In this document: positions 46,720 through 55,907 of the stretch, piece by piece
Numbering within the stretch: the stretch's first letter is position 1
Layout: every line of letters begins with the position of its first letter
NCBI GenBank assembly: GCA_964505265.1
Contig: CAZDGN010000002.1
Location: 62,001-126,000, forward strand
DNA length: 64,000 bases
Source of the DNA: CAILUF01 sp964505265
GTDB lineage: Bacteria > Pseudomonadota > Alphaproteobacteria > Rickettsiales > UBA1997
Direction of reading: 5' to 3'
Made by a program: the position numbers and the translations under genes
Notes under the pieces: generated by a model
Told to the model about the DNA's origin: nothing
What the model saw: the letters and a program-made list of their open reading frames with translations, nothing else
Databases searched by the model: none

Positions 46720-48072
46720 ATGAATACAAAAGTTAGATTTGCCCCTTCGCCAACTGGTTTTTTACATGTTGGCAACATTCGCATCGCTATAATTAATTAT
46801 CTATTTGCTAAAAAAACCAATGGGGAATTTATTCTTAGATTTGATGATACCGACTCAGCAAGAGTAGAGACCGAGTATAGTGAAATGATTTTTACTGATA
46901 TGAAATGGCTTGGCTTAAAATATGATAATTTTTTTAAAGAGTCCGACCGATTAGCTCGCTATGAGCAGGCTAAAAATCAACTAATTGCCAGTGGAAGACT
47001 TTACGAATGTTTTGAGACTACCGAAGAGTTAAATCTTCAGCGTAAATCGCAAAATGCTTCTGGAGTTGCCCCAATTTATAATCGAGCTAGCCTAAAATTA
47101 TCTAAGGAACAAAAACAAGAATTGCGTTCAAAAGGTCTAAAACCACATTACCGTTTTTTACTTAGCGATAACTCAACGACTTGGGATGATAAAATTAAAG
47201 GCAAAATAACCTATGAAGGTCGGCATTTTTCTGATCCAATTTTGATTCGTCAAGAAGATGAAAATGGCTTTGGAATACCGACCTATACATTTTGTTCTGT
47301 GGTTGATGATATAGATTACGAAATCACTGATATTGTAAGAGGAGAGGATCATATTACCAATACCGCCATTCAAATTCAAATTTTTGAAGCTCTAAATGCA
47401 AAGGCTCCAAATTTTGGCCATCTGGCTTTGGTAAAGGCTTCGGAAGGAAAAATTTCAAAAAGAGAGGGGGGGTTTGATATTAAGTCACTTAGAAATCAGG
47501 GATATGAAGCTATGTCAATCATAAGTTTATTATCACAAATTGGGACTTCGCAAAATATCGATATAACTAATAATATCAATGATTTGGTGGCAAATTTTGG
47601 TTTTGAAAAATTTTCAAAATCTTCAACAAATTATGATATTTTAGAATTAAATCATATTAATCAAAAATTACTACAAATTGTTGATTTCGAATATATTCAG
47701 AAAAGAATTAAAGAACTTAATTTAAAATATAACATTTCTAAAGAATTATGGGAAATGTGTAAGTCTAATATTAGCTTTATTCACGAAATTGAAAGTTGGG
47801 TAAAAATTTTTGATGAAAAATTTCGTTATAAAAATGCCGAAAATCACAAGGAATTTTTGGAAAATTGTATAAAAGTTTTGCCTAGCGAAACCAATAATGA
47901 TAACTCTTGGCAAATTTGGCTTGATGAAATTAAAAAAATTTGCGATAAAAAAGGCAAGGAACTATTTATGCCAATTCGTTTGGCATTAACGGGTAAAGAA
48001 AATGGCCCCGAATTAAAATATGTAATCAAATATTTAAGTAGATCTGAAATAATTCAGCGACTAAGTTTTTAA
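46720..48072 (+). CDS. gltX: Glutamyl-tRNA synthetase, first copy (divergent KMSKS)
   Basis: It charges tRNA with glutamate. The 450-residue class I synthetase has RFAPSPTGFLHVGNIRIA (HIGH variant HVGN), DDTDSARVETEY, IVRGEDHITNTA and a KMSKS variant KISKR. It differs clearly from the second copy at 54378. In organisms with two GltX, one may serve mainly tRNA-Gln, followed by GatCAB amidation; which one cannot be told here. The 3' end overlaps convergent coaBC by 12 nt. Confidence 0.92.
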   Translation: MNTKVRFAPSPTGFLHVGNIRIAIINYLFAKKTNGEFILRFDDTDSARVETEYSEMIFTDMKWLGLKYDNFFKESDRLARYEQAKNQLIASGRLYECFETTEELNLQRKSQNASGVAPIYNRASLKLSKEQKQELRSKGLKPHYRFLLSDNSTTWDDKIKGKITYEGRHFSDPILIRQEDENGFGIPTYTFCSVVDDIDYEITDIVRGEDHITNTAIQIQIFEALNAKAPNFGHLALVKASEGKISKREGGFDIKSLRNQGYEAMSIISLLSQIGTSQNIDITNNINDLVANFGFEKFSKSSTNYDILELNHINQKLLQIVDFEYIQKRIKELNLKYNISKELWEMCKSNISFIHEIESWVKIFDEKFRYKNAENHKEFLENCIKVLPSETNNDNSWQIWLDEIKKICDKKGKELFMPIRLALTGKENGPELKYVIKYLSRSEIIQRLSF

Positions 48073-49245
48073 ATGATTTGCCAAAATTTCTGCTAGTTTA
48101 TTTTTAGAAATATTATTAAATTCAACTATCCTTTGACTTGCATTGATAATAAATCCAGAGGTAAAATTACTTCCGAAAATTTTGCCGTTATCAATGTGGT
48201 TGGCAACTATAATATCACATTTTTTATTAACTAATTTTTGTTTAGCATTTTCTAGGAGATTTTCGCTCTCTGCACAAAATCCAACAACAATTTTTGGACG
48301 CTTTTCGCAACTGCCAACATATTGCAAAATATCTTGGTTTTTTTCTAGATACAAAATTGGCTCTTGGTTTTGAGATTTTTTGATTTTTTGTTGACTATAA
48401 TTTTTTACTTTAAAATCGCTAACTGCTGAACAAGAAATAAAAATATCAACATCATCTAAGTTATTTTTGACTTCTTCAAACATTTCTGAAGCACTTTGAA
48501 CATGAATTACTGAATTATGTGGTAAGTTTATTCGTTGAGTGACATTGCCAGCAATAATATTTACCCTAGCTCCAGCTTGGGCGAAATATTTGGCAATTTC
48601 AAGCCCTTGCTTGCCAGAAGATTTATTGCCAATAAAACGGACGGGGTCAATCATTTCAATGGTTCCGCCAACGGTGATTAAAATGTTTTTTTGACTAAAA
48701 TCCTCTTTATTTTGGAAATATTGAGAAATTTTTTCGAAAATAATGGCGATTTCTGCCAATTTACCGACACCTTCCTCACCGCAAGCTAGAACATCTTTTT
48801 GTGGCTCGATAATTTCATGTCCGAATTTTTCAATTTTAGAAATATTTTCAATGGTAGTAGGATTATTCCACATTTTCTCATTCATGGCTGGAGCTACAAT
48901 AATTTTTTTGTTGCAAGCTAAAATCGCGGCACTGGCTAGATCATCGCTATAACCATTGGCAATTTTGGCAATAAAATCAGCACTAGCGGGGGCAACAACC
49001 ACTAAATCATTGGCTCTGGATAAGTTAATATGACCCATCTTTACTTCATCATCATTATCAAATAAGTCATCATAGGTTTTTGTGCCAGAAAGTGCGGAGA
49101 CCAAGAGTGGGGTAATAAATTCTTTGGCTCCTTTAGATAAGACGCAATTTACTTCAAAGTTATTTTTTCTTAAAAGTCGGATAAGTTCTAATGATTTGTA
49201 ACAGGCAACACTTCCTGTAATAATTAGTAATATTTTTTGGCTCAT
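48061..49245 (-). CDS. coaBC: Bifunctional phosphopantothenoylcysteine decarboxylase / phosphopantothenate-cysteine ligase
   Basis: It performs two steps of CoA synthesis. The N-terminal flavoprotein CoaC (1-about 185) has ITGSVACYKSLELIR, the active His in GHINLSRANDLVVVAPAS and APAMNEKMW. The C-terminal CoaB has ITVGGTIEMIDPVRFIGNKS, a SSGKQGLEIAKYF segment and SAVSDFKVKN. The ATG at 49245 (394 residues), overlapping the ruvB stop as ATGA, is preferred over an upstream ATG at 49266 inside ruvB. Confidence 0.95.
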   Translation of the reverse strand: MSQKILLIITGSVACYKSLELIRLLRKNNFEVNCVLSKGAKEFITPLLVSALSGTKTYDDLFDNDDEVKMGHINLSRANDLVVVAPASADFIAKIANGYSDDLASAAILACNKKIIVAPAMNEKMWNNPTTIENISKIEKFGHEIIEPQKDVLACGEEGVGKLAEIAIIFEKISQYFQNKEDFSQKNILITVGGTIEMIDPVRFIGNKSSGKQGLEIAKYFAQAGARVNIIAGNVTQRINLPHNSVIHVQSASEMFEEVKNNLDDVDIFISCSAVSDFKVKNYSQQKIKKSQNQEPILYLEKNQDILQYVGSCEKRPKIVVGFCAESENLLENAKQKLVNKKCDIIVANHIDNGKIFGSNFTSGFIINASQRIVEFNNISKNKLAEILANHLKT

Positions 49246-50234
49246 AATTTTTCTAAAATTTTCCAAGTTTTTTCGGTGATAACTCGTCCTCTTGGGGTTT
49301 TTTCAATCAAGCCTTGTTGAATTAAATATGGCTCAATCGAATCTTCGACGGTGTCCTTTTCTTCGCTAATTGCTGAAGCGATGGTTTCAATGCCAACTGG
49401 ACCACCTCGATAATTTTCGGCAATAAATCGAAGATAGCGGTGGTCTGAAGAATCAAGACCATTTTGGTCAATTTCAAGTTGGGTTAAAGCGAAATTGGCA
49501 ATATCCTGACTTACAATTGTTAAATTAGCATTAATGGCAAAATCCCTAACTCTTTTTAAGAGGCGAATGGCAATTCTTGGAGTGCCTCTCGAGCGTTTGG
49601 CAATCTCTCTGCTAGCATAATCTTCGATACCGATATTTAATATTTTACTATCGCGTATAATAATTTGCTCTAATTCTGAAATGTCATAAAAATTAATTCT
49701 AAGCGGAATACCAAAACGATCTTTAAGTGGATTGGCAATGGCTCCAAGACGAGTTGTTGCTCCAACTAAGGTAAATTTTGGTAAATCAATTTTTATCGCT
49801 CGGGCTGATGGTCCCTCGCCAATTATAATATCCAACTTGAAATCTTCCATTGCTGAATATAAAACCTCTTCAACATTTTTGTTAAGACGATGAATTTCAT
49901 CAATAAATAACACATCGCCAGCTTGTAAGTTGGTTAAAATTGCCGCCAAATCTCCAGATTTCGAAATTACTGGTCCAGAAGTGCTTTTAAAACCAACACC
50001 CATTTCATGGGAAATAATTTGTGCTAAAGTGGTTTTACCAAGTCCTGGGGGACCATAAAATAAAGTGTGATCAAGAGAATCACCGCGACTTTTTGCGGAA
50101 TTCAAAAAAATTTCTAAATTTTCTTTAAGTTTTCTTTGACCGATAAAATCGCCGAGAAAATTTGGGCGTAAGAAATTTTCATGGCTTTCTTCTTGAATTT
50201 TATTAGGATTAAGATTTAGATTTTCTGTATTCAT
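49242..50234 (-). CDS. ruvB: Holliday junction branch-migration ATPase RuvB
   Basis: The motor of RuvAB. The 330-residue AAA+ protein has LRPNFLGDFIGQRKLKENL, Walker A FYGPPGLGKTTLAQII, Walker B FIDEIHRLNKNVEE, sensor VGATTRLG and the C-terminal winged helix with IEPYLIQQGLIEKTPRGR. ruvA and ruvC are not adjacent. It is followed by coaBC with a 4-nt overlap. Confidence 0.97.
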   Translation of the reverse strand: MNTENLNLNPNKIQEESHENFLRPNFLGDFIGQRKLKENLEIFLNSAKSRGDSLDHTLFYGPPGLGKTTLAQIISHEMGVGFKSTSGPVISKSGDLAAILTNLQAGDVLFIDEIHRLNKNVEEVLYSAMEDFKLDIIIGEGPSARAIKIDLPKFTLVGATTRLGAIANPLKDRFGIPLRINFYDISELEQIIIRDSKILNIGIEDYASREIAKRSRGTPRIAIRLLKRVRDFAINANLTIVSQDIANFALTQLEIDQNGLDSSDHRYLRFIAENYRGGPVGIETIASAISEEKDTVEDSIEPYLIQQGLIEKTPRGRVITEKTWKILEKL

Positions 50235-50289
50235 TAGGGTTTAAATATAATTTATTTAACAATTCTAACATTATAATTTTAATAATAAA

Positions 50290-51141
50290 TTATATTTTAA
50301 TTCCCCATTTTTGGGATAAATATTTATTAATTAAATTGATTTGGGAATCATTTAAAGCTAAATCATAAATAATTAATTCGCCAAAGTAGAATTTGGTTGC
50401 AAGAGCGCCACCTGGATTGATTCCTAAATGAAAATAGGCTAGAGATGAGGTAGGAATATTGATATTGTTGACCTGTGATTGTTGAAGTAGAGAATTTATA
50501 AAAATTTTCTGATTAACATTGTCGGCGGTTGCGGTGACAATAACATTTTTTTTATTTACAATTGATGTTGAGTAAACTGAAATATTATATGTTGGAAAAT
50601 CAAAACGCAATTTACCGCTATTAATTTCAAGACCTATTCTATAGGAACCTAATTCATGTTTAAAAGCAACTGCAGTTTCGTTTCCTCCAAGAAAATTCAT
50701 TACCATAAAAATTGTAATTTGATTATTGGGAAAAATATTTGATCGAAAAGAATCGTTTGATAACATATAATCGTCAGACCCATCAAAATAAAGTGCCGGT
50801 AAATCATTTATTGCTCTTGTTTGATATAATGGTTTATACAAATCGTTATTTTGAAAAAAATCAATTTTAATATTATTTCGAAAATTTAAATCTTTTATTA
50901 AACTAACTTTGCTATTTTCTGAGGGTGTTGAACTAAAACTTTCGGTGGAAGTGGTTTCAATCCAAGTTAATAAACCTTCAATCCTTTGAACGGGAGAGTT
51001 TTTTGTTAATAATCTGGCATTTGATATTTTGTAGTCATAGTACAAATCTAATCCTTTAGATATTCCAGAAATTAATATGCCAATAATCAAAATAACAACC
51101 GAAATTTCAATTAAGGAAAATGCTTTATGTTGATTTATCAT
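50290..51141 (-). CDS. Type IV pseudopilin-like protein fused to a LamG-like domain
   Basis: The 283-residue protein starts with a class III (prepilin) signal: a short basic leader MINQHKA, then F-S-L-I-E with the conserved Glu at +5, and a hydrophobic helix (about 8-30). The usual Gly at -1 is Ala. From about residue 100 to the end it has a beta-rich sequence of the concanavalin/LamG type: LPALYFDGSDDYM, ITIFMVMNFLGG, GKLRFDFPTYN, FHLGINPGG and FYFGELIIYDLALND. It would be a minor pilin or secreted adhesin that displays a carbohydrate-binding-like fold. A PilB/GspE-type ATPase is at 55908, but no prepilin peptidase is in the window. Confidence 0.75.
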   Translation of the reverse strand: MINQHKAFSLIEISVVILIIGILISGISKGLDLYYDYKISNARLLTKNSPVQRIEGLLTWIETTSTESFSSTPSENSKVSLIKDLNFRNNIKIDFFQNNDLYKPLYQTRAINDLPALYFDGSDDYMLSNDSFRSNIFPNNQITIFMVMNFLGGNETAVAFKHELGSYRIGLEINSGKLRFDFPTYNISVYSTSIVNKKNVIVTATADNVNQKIFINSLLQQSQVNNINIPTSSLAYFHLGINPGGALATKFYFGELIIYDLALNDSQINLINKYLSQKWGIKI

Positions 51142-51190
51142 TTGCGGTTGCGAGGTTTCTTATACAATACATTTTAATGTAATTCTAAAT

Positions 51191-52069
51191 TTATATTTTA
51201 AAAGTAAAATTTGGATAAGGGGTTTTAATCAAGAGTTCTTTACCGAAATATTGATTAATTTTAATTTGATAAGAGTGCAAGCAAAGTCTTGGATATTTAT
51301 CTTTCATTGCAACTTTCTTTCCGCCATATTTGTAATCATTAATTATTGGATGACCTATTTCTTTGCAATGAACTCTAAGTTGATGTGTTCTGCCCGTGAT
51401 TGGCTTTAGCTCTAACTCTGTGATGTTATGAAATTTATTTAATGTTCGAAATTTGGTGACCGCTTTCTTTCCAAATTCAATGTCGGCTTGCACAATTTCA
51501 TTTTTACCAATATTTTGCTTCAATAGAGGAATATCAATAATTCCAGACTCCTTTTTAACGATGCCATCAACTAAGGCAATATAAGTTTTCTCAATTGCTT
51601 TATTTTTAAATAAATTTCCAAGAAAATCTGCAATCTCATTGTTCTTAGCAATTAATAACAACCCGCTAGTATCTTTATCCAAGCGATGAACTAATTGAAA
51701 TTTTCTTTCTTTTACAAAATCATCTACCGAAATTTCTATTCCAGATCCACCTTGAGAAGCAAGTCCGGAAGGCTTATTGATGGCAATTAGATTTTCATCT
51801 TCATAAATTATATTTTGCCAAAATTTTTTAATTTTATCCAAGGAAATTTTGGGGGTTACTTGTTGATTTCTGAAGGATAGTTTATCATTGATAATAATTT
51901 GGTCGCCAACTAGAACTTTATTATTAATTTGGGCAATTTTTTGATTAATCAAAATCTTTTTTTCACGGATAATTTTTTGTGATAAAGAAAATGAAATATC
52001 AAATTTATGGCATAAGAATTTATCAATTCTTCCTAGTTTGTCGCTAGAATTAACCAAAATTACAATCAT
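51191..52069 (-). CDS. rluC: RluC/RluD-family pseudouridine synthase
   Basis: It isomerises uridines in 23S rRNA. The 292-residue protein has an N-terminal S4 domain (about 12-70; RIDKFLCHKFDISFSLSQKI) and the catalytic domain with INKPSGLASQGGSG, the catalytic Asp in VHRLDKDTSGLLL and the late GRTHQLRVHC motif. RluC versus RluD cannot be decided from motifs alone. The start overlaps the crcB stop by 1 nt. Confidence 0.9.
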   Translation of the reverse strand: MIVILVNSSDKLGRIDKFLCHKFDISFSLSQKIIREKKILINQKIAQINNKVLVGDQIIINDKLSFRNQQVTPKISLDKIKKFWQNIIYEDENLIAINKPSGLASQGGSGIEISVDDFVKERKFQLVHRLDKDTSGLLLIAKNNEIADFLGNLFKNKAIEKTYIALVDGIVKKESGIIDIPLLKQNIGKNEIVQADIEFGKKAVTKFRTLNKFHNITELELKPITGRTHQLRVHCKEIGHPIINDYKYGGKKVAMKDKYPRLCLHSYQIKINQYFGKELLIKTPYPNFTFKI

Positions 52070-52470
52070 TAGAAAATCGCTTTTGTTATATTAAATCCTG
52101 CAAAAAAAAACAAAATTGAAAAGAGAACCGAAAGAAAAATATAAATAAAAAATAAGGTGTAGTTATTGGAATTTAAAAGTCTAAAGCTATCGAGTGAAAA
52201 ACTAGAAAAAGTGGTGAAGCTACCTAAAATTCCAATTAAAACAAAATGTTTTAGATTAGAAGAAGTATCGTTAGTCGTGCTGATGATGAAAAAATAAACA
52301 ATACCTGCAAAAAATGAACCGATAATATTTACGGTGAAAGTTGAAATCGGAAATTTGCCAATATAGCCGACAATATCTTTACAAGAATTAATATAAATTT
52401 CACTTATGAAAAATCGCAAGGTGGAGCCAATAACCCCACCAAGTGCCACTAAAAGAATATTGTTAATCAT
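52069..52470 (-). CDS. crcB: Fluoride ion channel CrcB (Fluc)
   Basis: A 133-residue, four-helix protein that works as a dual-topology dimer to expel fluoride. GGVIGSTLRFFISE, the NIIGSFFAGIVYFF helix with its conserved Asn, and LGSFTTFSSFSLDSF with the phenylalanine-box and TFSTF-like motif are present. It lies between metK and rluC with single-base overlaps at both ends. No fluoride riboswitch is visible. Confidence 0.93.
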   Translation of the reverse strand: MINNILLVALGGVIGSTLRFFISEIYINSCKDIVGYIGKFPISTFTVNIIGSFFAGIVYFFIISTTNDTSSNLKHFVLIGILGSFTTFSSFSLDSFRLLNSNNYTLFFIYIFLSVLFSILFFFAGFNITKAIF

Positions 52471-53627
52471 TACAAATATTTTTTTAATTTTAAAATTAAG
52501 TCAGTATTTTCCCACGAAAAACTACCATCAATTTCAGGTGACCTGCCAAAATGACCGTATGAAGCAGTTTTTTTATAAATTGGACGATTTAAATTAAGAT
52601 GATTCCTAATTCCTCTAGGGGATAAATCAACCAACTCATTAATTATTTTAACCAAATCTTCGCTATTAACTCCCGTATCGTGTGTATTAACATAAAGTGA
52701 TAATGGTTTTGAAATTCCAATTGCATAAGAAATTTGAATTGTGCATTTTTCAGCTAATTTGCTGGCGACAATATTTTTTGCTAAATACCTTGCCATGTAA
52801 GCTGCCGAGCGGTCTACCTTGGTGGGGTCTTTACCCGAAAATGCACCACCGCCATGAGGAGAGGCTCCGCCATAGGTATCGACAATGATTTTTCGACCAG
52901 TTAGACCGGCATCACCATCGGGTCCACCAATCACAAAATTTCCAGTGGGGTTGACTAAAAATTTATCGGTACTACACATCCAACCATCGGGCATAGTTTG
53001 GGCAACGATAGGTAAAATAATTTCTTTAATTTGATTAGCATTATAACCTTCTGGATGTTGAATTGAAACTAAAATATTATCGGCACTAACTGGTTTGCCA
53101 TCGATATATTTTAGAGTTACCTGGCTTTTGGCATCTGGTCCAAAATTGGGGATTTTTTTTTCACGTACTGCATTAATAATATTCTGTAAAATACGATGAG
53201 CATAGAAAATTGGAGCAGGCATTAATTCAGCGGTTTCGTTGCAGGCGAAGCCAAACATAATTCCTTGATCGCCAGCACCTTCATCTTTGTTGATATTGGC
53301 ATCAACACCTATTGCAATGTCTGGAGATTGCCCGTGAATCAAATTGGTGATTTCGAGTTTTTGCCAATCAAATCCTTTTTGATTGTAGCCGATATCTTTA
53401 ACGGTTTGGCGAATAATGTTTTCTATGTCAGGTTTGGAGATTTCGGGAGCTCTAATTTCTCCGCCAATAATTACTCGATTGGTAGTTGCAAAAGTTTCGA
53501 TTGCAAGCCTTGATTGGTTATCAAGTTTTAGATAAGCATCAACCAAACTATCGGAAATTTGGTCGCAGACCTTGTCGGGATGACCTTCTGATACGGATTC
53601 AGAGGTAAATAAATAATTTTTAAGCAT
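52470..53627 (-). CDS. metK: S-adenosylmethionine synthetase
   Basis: It makes SAM from methionine and ATP. From the ATG at 53627 the protein has 385 residues, the usual length; an in-frame ATG at 53672 would add 15 non-conserved residues. Signatures are FTSESVSEGHPDKVCDQISD, GAGDQGIMFGFA, DGDAGLTGRKIIVDTYGG and GGGAFSGKDPTKVDRSAAY. Upstream of metK I see no SAM riboswitch. It heads a metK-crcB-rluC run. Rickettsia often lacks or has broken metK; here it is intact. Confidence 0.95.
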   Translation of the reverse strand: MLKNYLFTSESVSEGHPDKVCDQISDSLVDAYLKLDNQSRLAIETFATTNRVIIGGEIRAPEISKPDIENIIRQTVKDIGYNQKGFDWQKLEITNLIHGQSPDIAIGVDANINKDEGAGDQGIMFGFACNETAELMPAPIFYAHRILQNIINAVREKKIPNFGPDAKSQVTLKYIDGKPVSADNILVSIQHPEGYNANQIKEIILPIVAQTMPDGWMCSTDKFLVNPTGNFVIGGPDGDAGLTGRKIIVDTYGGASPHGGGAFSGKDPTKVDRSAAYMARYLAKNIVASKLAEKCTIQISYAIGISKPLSLYVNTHDTGVNSEDLVKIINELVDLSPRGIRNHLNLNRPIYKKTASYGHFGRSPEIDGSFSWENTDLILKLKKYL

Positions 53628-53712
53628 TGTTAGTAATTTAGGAATTATGGAAGGCTTTCCAAAATTTTTCAAAAATTATTTTAATAAAGACAATTTAAAA
53701 TAAAACATTAAT

Positions 53713-54327
53713 TTAAAATGACTTTAAATATCCTAAGCGAATTTGAGTGTAATTACTATCTAGAAGTCCAATTTTTCCAGCAAATTTATGAACTGAAAAG
53801 CGGATATAATCGCCACCAAAAGGCGAAACCTGAAGACCAATTCCACCTAAGGCTAAAAATTCACGATCTTTTTTCTCGTATTTAGTGCCATTGGCAAGGC
53901 TATAATTAAGTTTGTTTCCGATGCTTGCAACTCCCGCCTCAAAAAATATTTCTGCTCTGGTTGGAATTAAAGTTATATAATATAAGCCAGAATAATTTAT
54001 TTGATCAGCTTTATATTTTGCGGAACTTGATAAATTATTTACCCCTTCAACTCTATCATTTTTGAGTGAAGTTTTTGACCAATTAACATTTATTCCAAAT
54101 TTTTTTAAAAAGCGAATATTACCACCAATGGCAATATCTTCAAATTGACGAATTGCTTCAATTGCTCCGCTTGTATTGCTAAAATCAGATTTAACAGAAT
54201 CTCTTGACATTACCGCCTTGCCTAGCTCTACAGAAACGAATGTATCGGCTATCGGGCTAAGTATTCCAGCAAAAGCTGGCTTGATTAGAAACAAAACTAG
54301 GGGTAAAATGGCAAAATGTTTTTTCAT
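53713..54327 (-). CDS. Exported outer-membrane beta-barrel-like protein
   Basis: A 204-residue protein with a clear signal peptide (cleavage after PAFA near 20). Its alternating hydrophobic pattern and aromatic-rich strands suggest an eight-stranded barrel (examples FGINVNWSKTSL, INYSGLYYITLIP, EFLALGGIGLQVSPF and the terminal YTQIRLGYLKSF with C-terminal Phe). It resembles opacity-type surface proteins only in general form. Monocistronic between gltX and metK. Function unknown. Confidence 0.65.
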   Translation of the reverse strand: MKKHFAILPLVLFLIKPAFAGILSPIADTFVSVELGKAVMSRDSVKSDFSNTSGAIEAIRQFEDIAIGGNIRFLKKFGINVNWSKTSLKNDRVEGVNNLSSSAKYKADQINYSGLYYITLIPTRAEIFFEAGVASIGNKLNYSLANGTKYEKKDREFLALGGIGLQVSPFGGDYIRFSVHKFAGKIGLLDSNYTQIRLGYLKSF

Positions 54328-54377
54328 AAGAAAGATAATTATGGATTGTTGATTTTTTAATTTTTAATTAATTAATT

Positions 54378-55763
54378 TTAAACTACAAGATTTATTCTTT
54401 TTAAAACTTCTTGCTTTCCTAAAATTTCAATAATCTCAAAAATCCCTCCTGCAGAAGCCGAAGAAAAGGTTAAGGCAATTCTTAAAACCGGGGCAAAATC
54501 TTTTATTTTAAAGTTATTTTTTTGACAATATTCGTCAATTTTTAATTTAATGTTGTCGTGATCCCATATGTTAATTTCTAAAAGAATATTCTTTAAATCC
54601 TTTATTATATTAATTTTTAAATTAAGATTTTGCAGATCATTTTCCGAAATATTATGGCGATAATTTTCACTAAAAATTTGGCAAATCTTGCCTAAATCAA
54701 TAATATTTTCAATCTTTTCTTTGGAAAAATTTATAACTTTTAAATATTTTTGTGAATTGTCTTTTAAGTCCGCAAATCCTGAAGAGCAAGAGGCGATTAA
54801 ATCAAGCAAAATTTCGTTTGTGGAGTTTTTCAAATAAAATTTGTTGATATGATTTAATTTGGCAAAATCAAATCTTGATGGCGATTTTCCAATGTTTTTT
54901 AAATTAAATAATTTTATTGCCATTTCGTCGGAAATGATTTCGTCATCACCATTTGACCAGCCCAAACGTAGAAGATAATTGCGAAGAGATTGTGGTAAAT
55001 AACCCAAATTTTTATATTCAATTACCGAAGTTGCTCCATGTCGCTTTGACATCTTACTGCCGTCGGAACCATGAATTAAAGGGATATGAGCAAATTCTGG
55101 AATTTGCCATTGCATAGATTGGTAAATAATTTTTTGGCGAAAGGCATTGGTTAAATGGTCATCGCCTCGAATAATGTGTGAAATTTGCATATCGTGATCA
55201 TCAACAACTACAGCAAGCATATAGGTTGGTGTTAGGTCGCTACGAAGCATAACCAAATCGTCAATTTCAGAATTAGCAACTGAAATTTCGCCCTGAACCA
55301 AATCTTTGATAACGGTATATCCATCTCTAGGGGATTTTAGGCGAATTACTGGTTTAACTGAACTTTGTTGGGACATATTTTTGTGGCGCCACGGGCTTTG
55401 GAAGCGAAAAATCTCGCCCTTGGCTTGAGCTTGATTTCTCATTTCTTCTAATTCTTCAGATGATGTGTAGCATAAATATGCTTTATCATTTTCTAGAAGT
55501 TTGTAGGCAATTTCTTGATGTCTCTTTTGATTTTTTGATTGATAAACAACATCTTCATCAGCATTGATACCAAGCCAATTTAAGCCTTCAAAAATTGCTT
55601 CAATTGCTTTAGTGGTTGATCTTTCAAAATCAGTATCTTCAATGCGAAGTAAAAATTTACCGCCATTATGTTTGGCGAACAAATAGTTGAAAAGGGCGGT
55701 TCTTGCCCCTCCTATGTGCAAATCTCCAGTTGGGGAAGGTGCAAATCTTACTCTTACGGACAT
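54378..55763 (-). CDS. gltX: Glutamyl-tRNA synthetase, second copy (canonical)
   Basis: The 461-residue class I enzyme has APSPTGDLHIGGARTALFNY (HIGH motif HIGG), EDTDFERSTTKAIEAI, IIRGDDHLTNAFRQ and a standard KMSKRHG. It differs from the copy at 46720 throughout, as expected for an old alphaproteobacterial duplication. One copy may mischarge tRNA-Gln for GatCAB. It is divergent from pilB. Confidence 0.94.
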   Translation of the reverse strand: MSVRVRFAPSPTGDLHIGGARTALFNYLFAKHNGGKFLLRIEDTDFERSTTKAIEAIFEGLNWLGINADEDVVYQSKNQKRHQEIAYKLLENDKAYLCYTSSEELEEMRNQAQAKGEIFRFQSPWRHKNMSQQSSVKPVIRLKSPRDGYTVIKDLVQGEISVANSEIDDLVMLRSDLTPTYMLAVVVDDHDMQISHIIRGDDHLTNAFRQKIIYQSMQWQIPEFAHIPLIHGSDGSKMSKRHGATSVIEYKNLGYLPQSLRNYLLRLGWSNGDDEIISDEMAIKLFNLKNIGKSPSRFDFAKLNHINKFYLKNSTNEILLDLIASCSSGFADLKDNSQKYLKVINFSKEKIENIIDLGKICQIFSENYRHNISENDLQNLNLKINIIKDLKNILLEINIWDHDNIKLKIDEYCQKNNFKIKDFAPVLRIALTFSSASAGGIFEIIEILGKQEVLKRINLVV

Positions 55764-55841
55764 AAATAATAAATTAATTAAATTTTTGATGTAATAAAAT
55801 TACTTAAAAATAAAATAATTGATACAAAAATTTTTAATTTG

Positions 55842-55870
55842 TTGACATTGCTATAAATTAATAGCAAATT
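55842..55870 (+). promoter_or_regulatory. Candidate pilB promoter with a 7-bp inverted repeat
   Basis: A consensus -35 hexamer TTGACA (55842-55847) is directly followed by a perfect inverted repeat, TTGCTAT (55848-55854) and ATAGCAA (55861-55867), separated by 6 nt. The repeat fills the expected spacer. The -10 element is weak (around 55865-55870). This layout is what an operator for a repressor would look like, but the sequence alone does not prove it. Confidence 0.35.
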
Positions 55871-55907
55871 ATTTAGTAATATAAAAATTCTTTTATAAAA
55901 AATTAAT

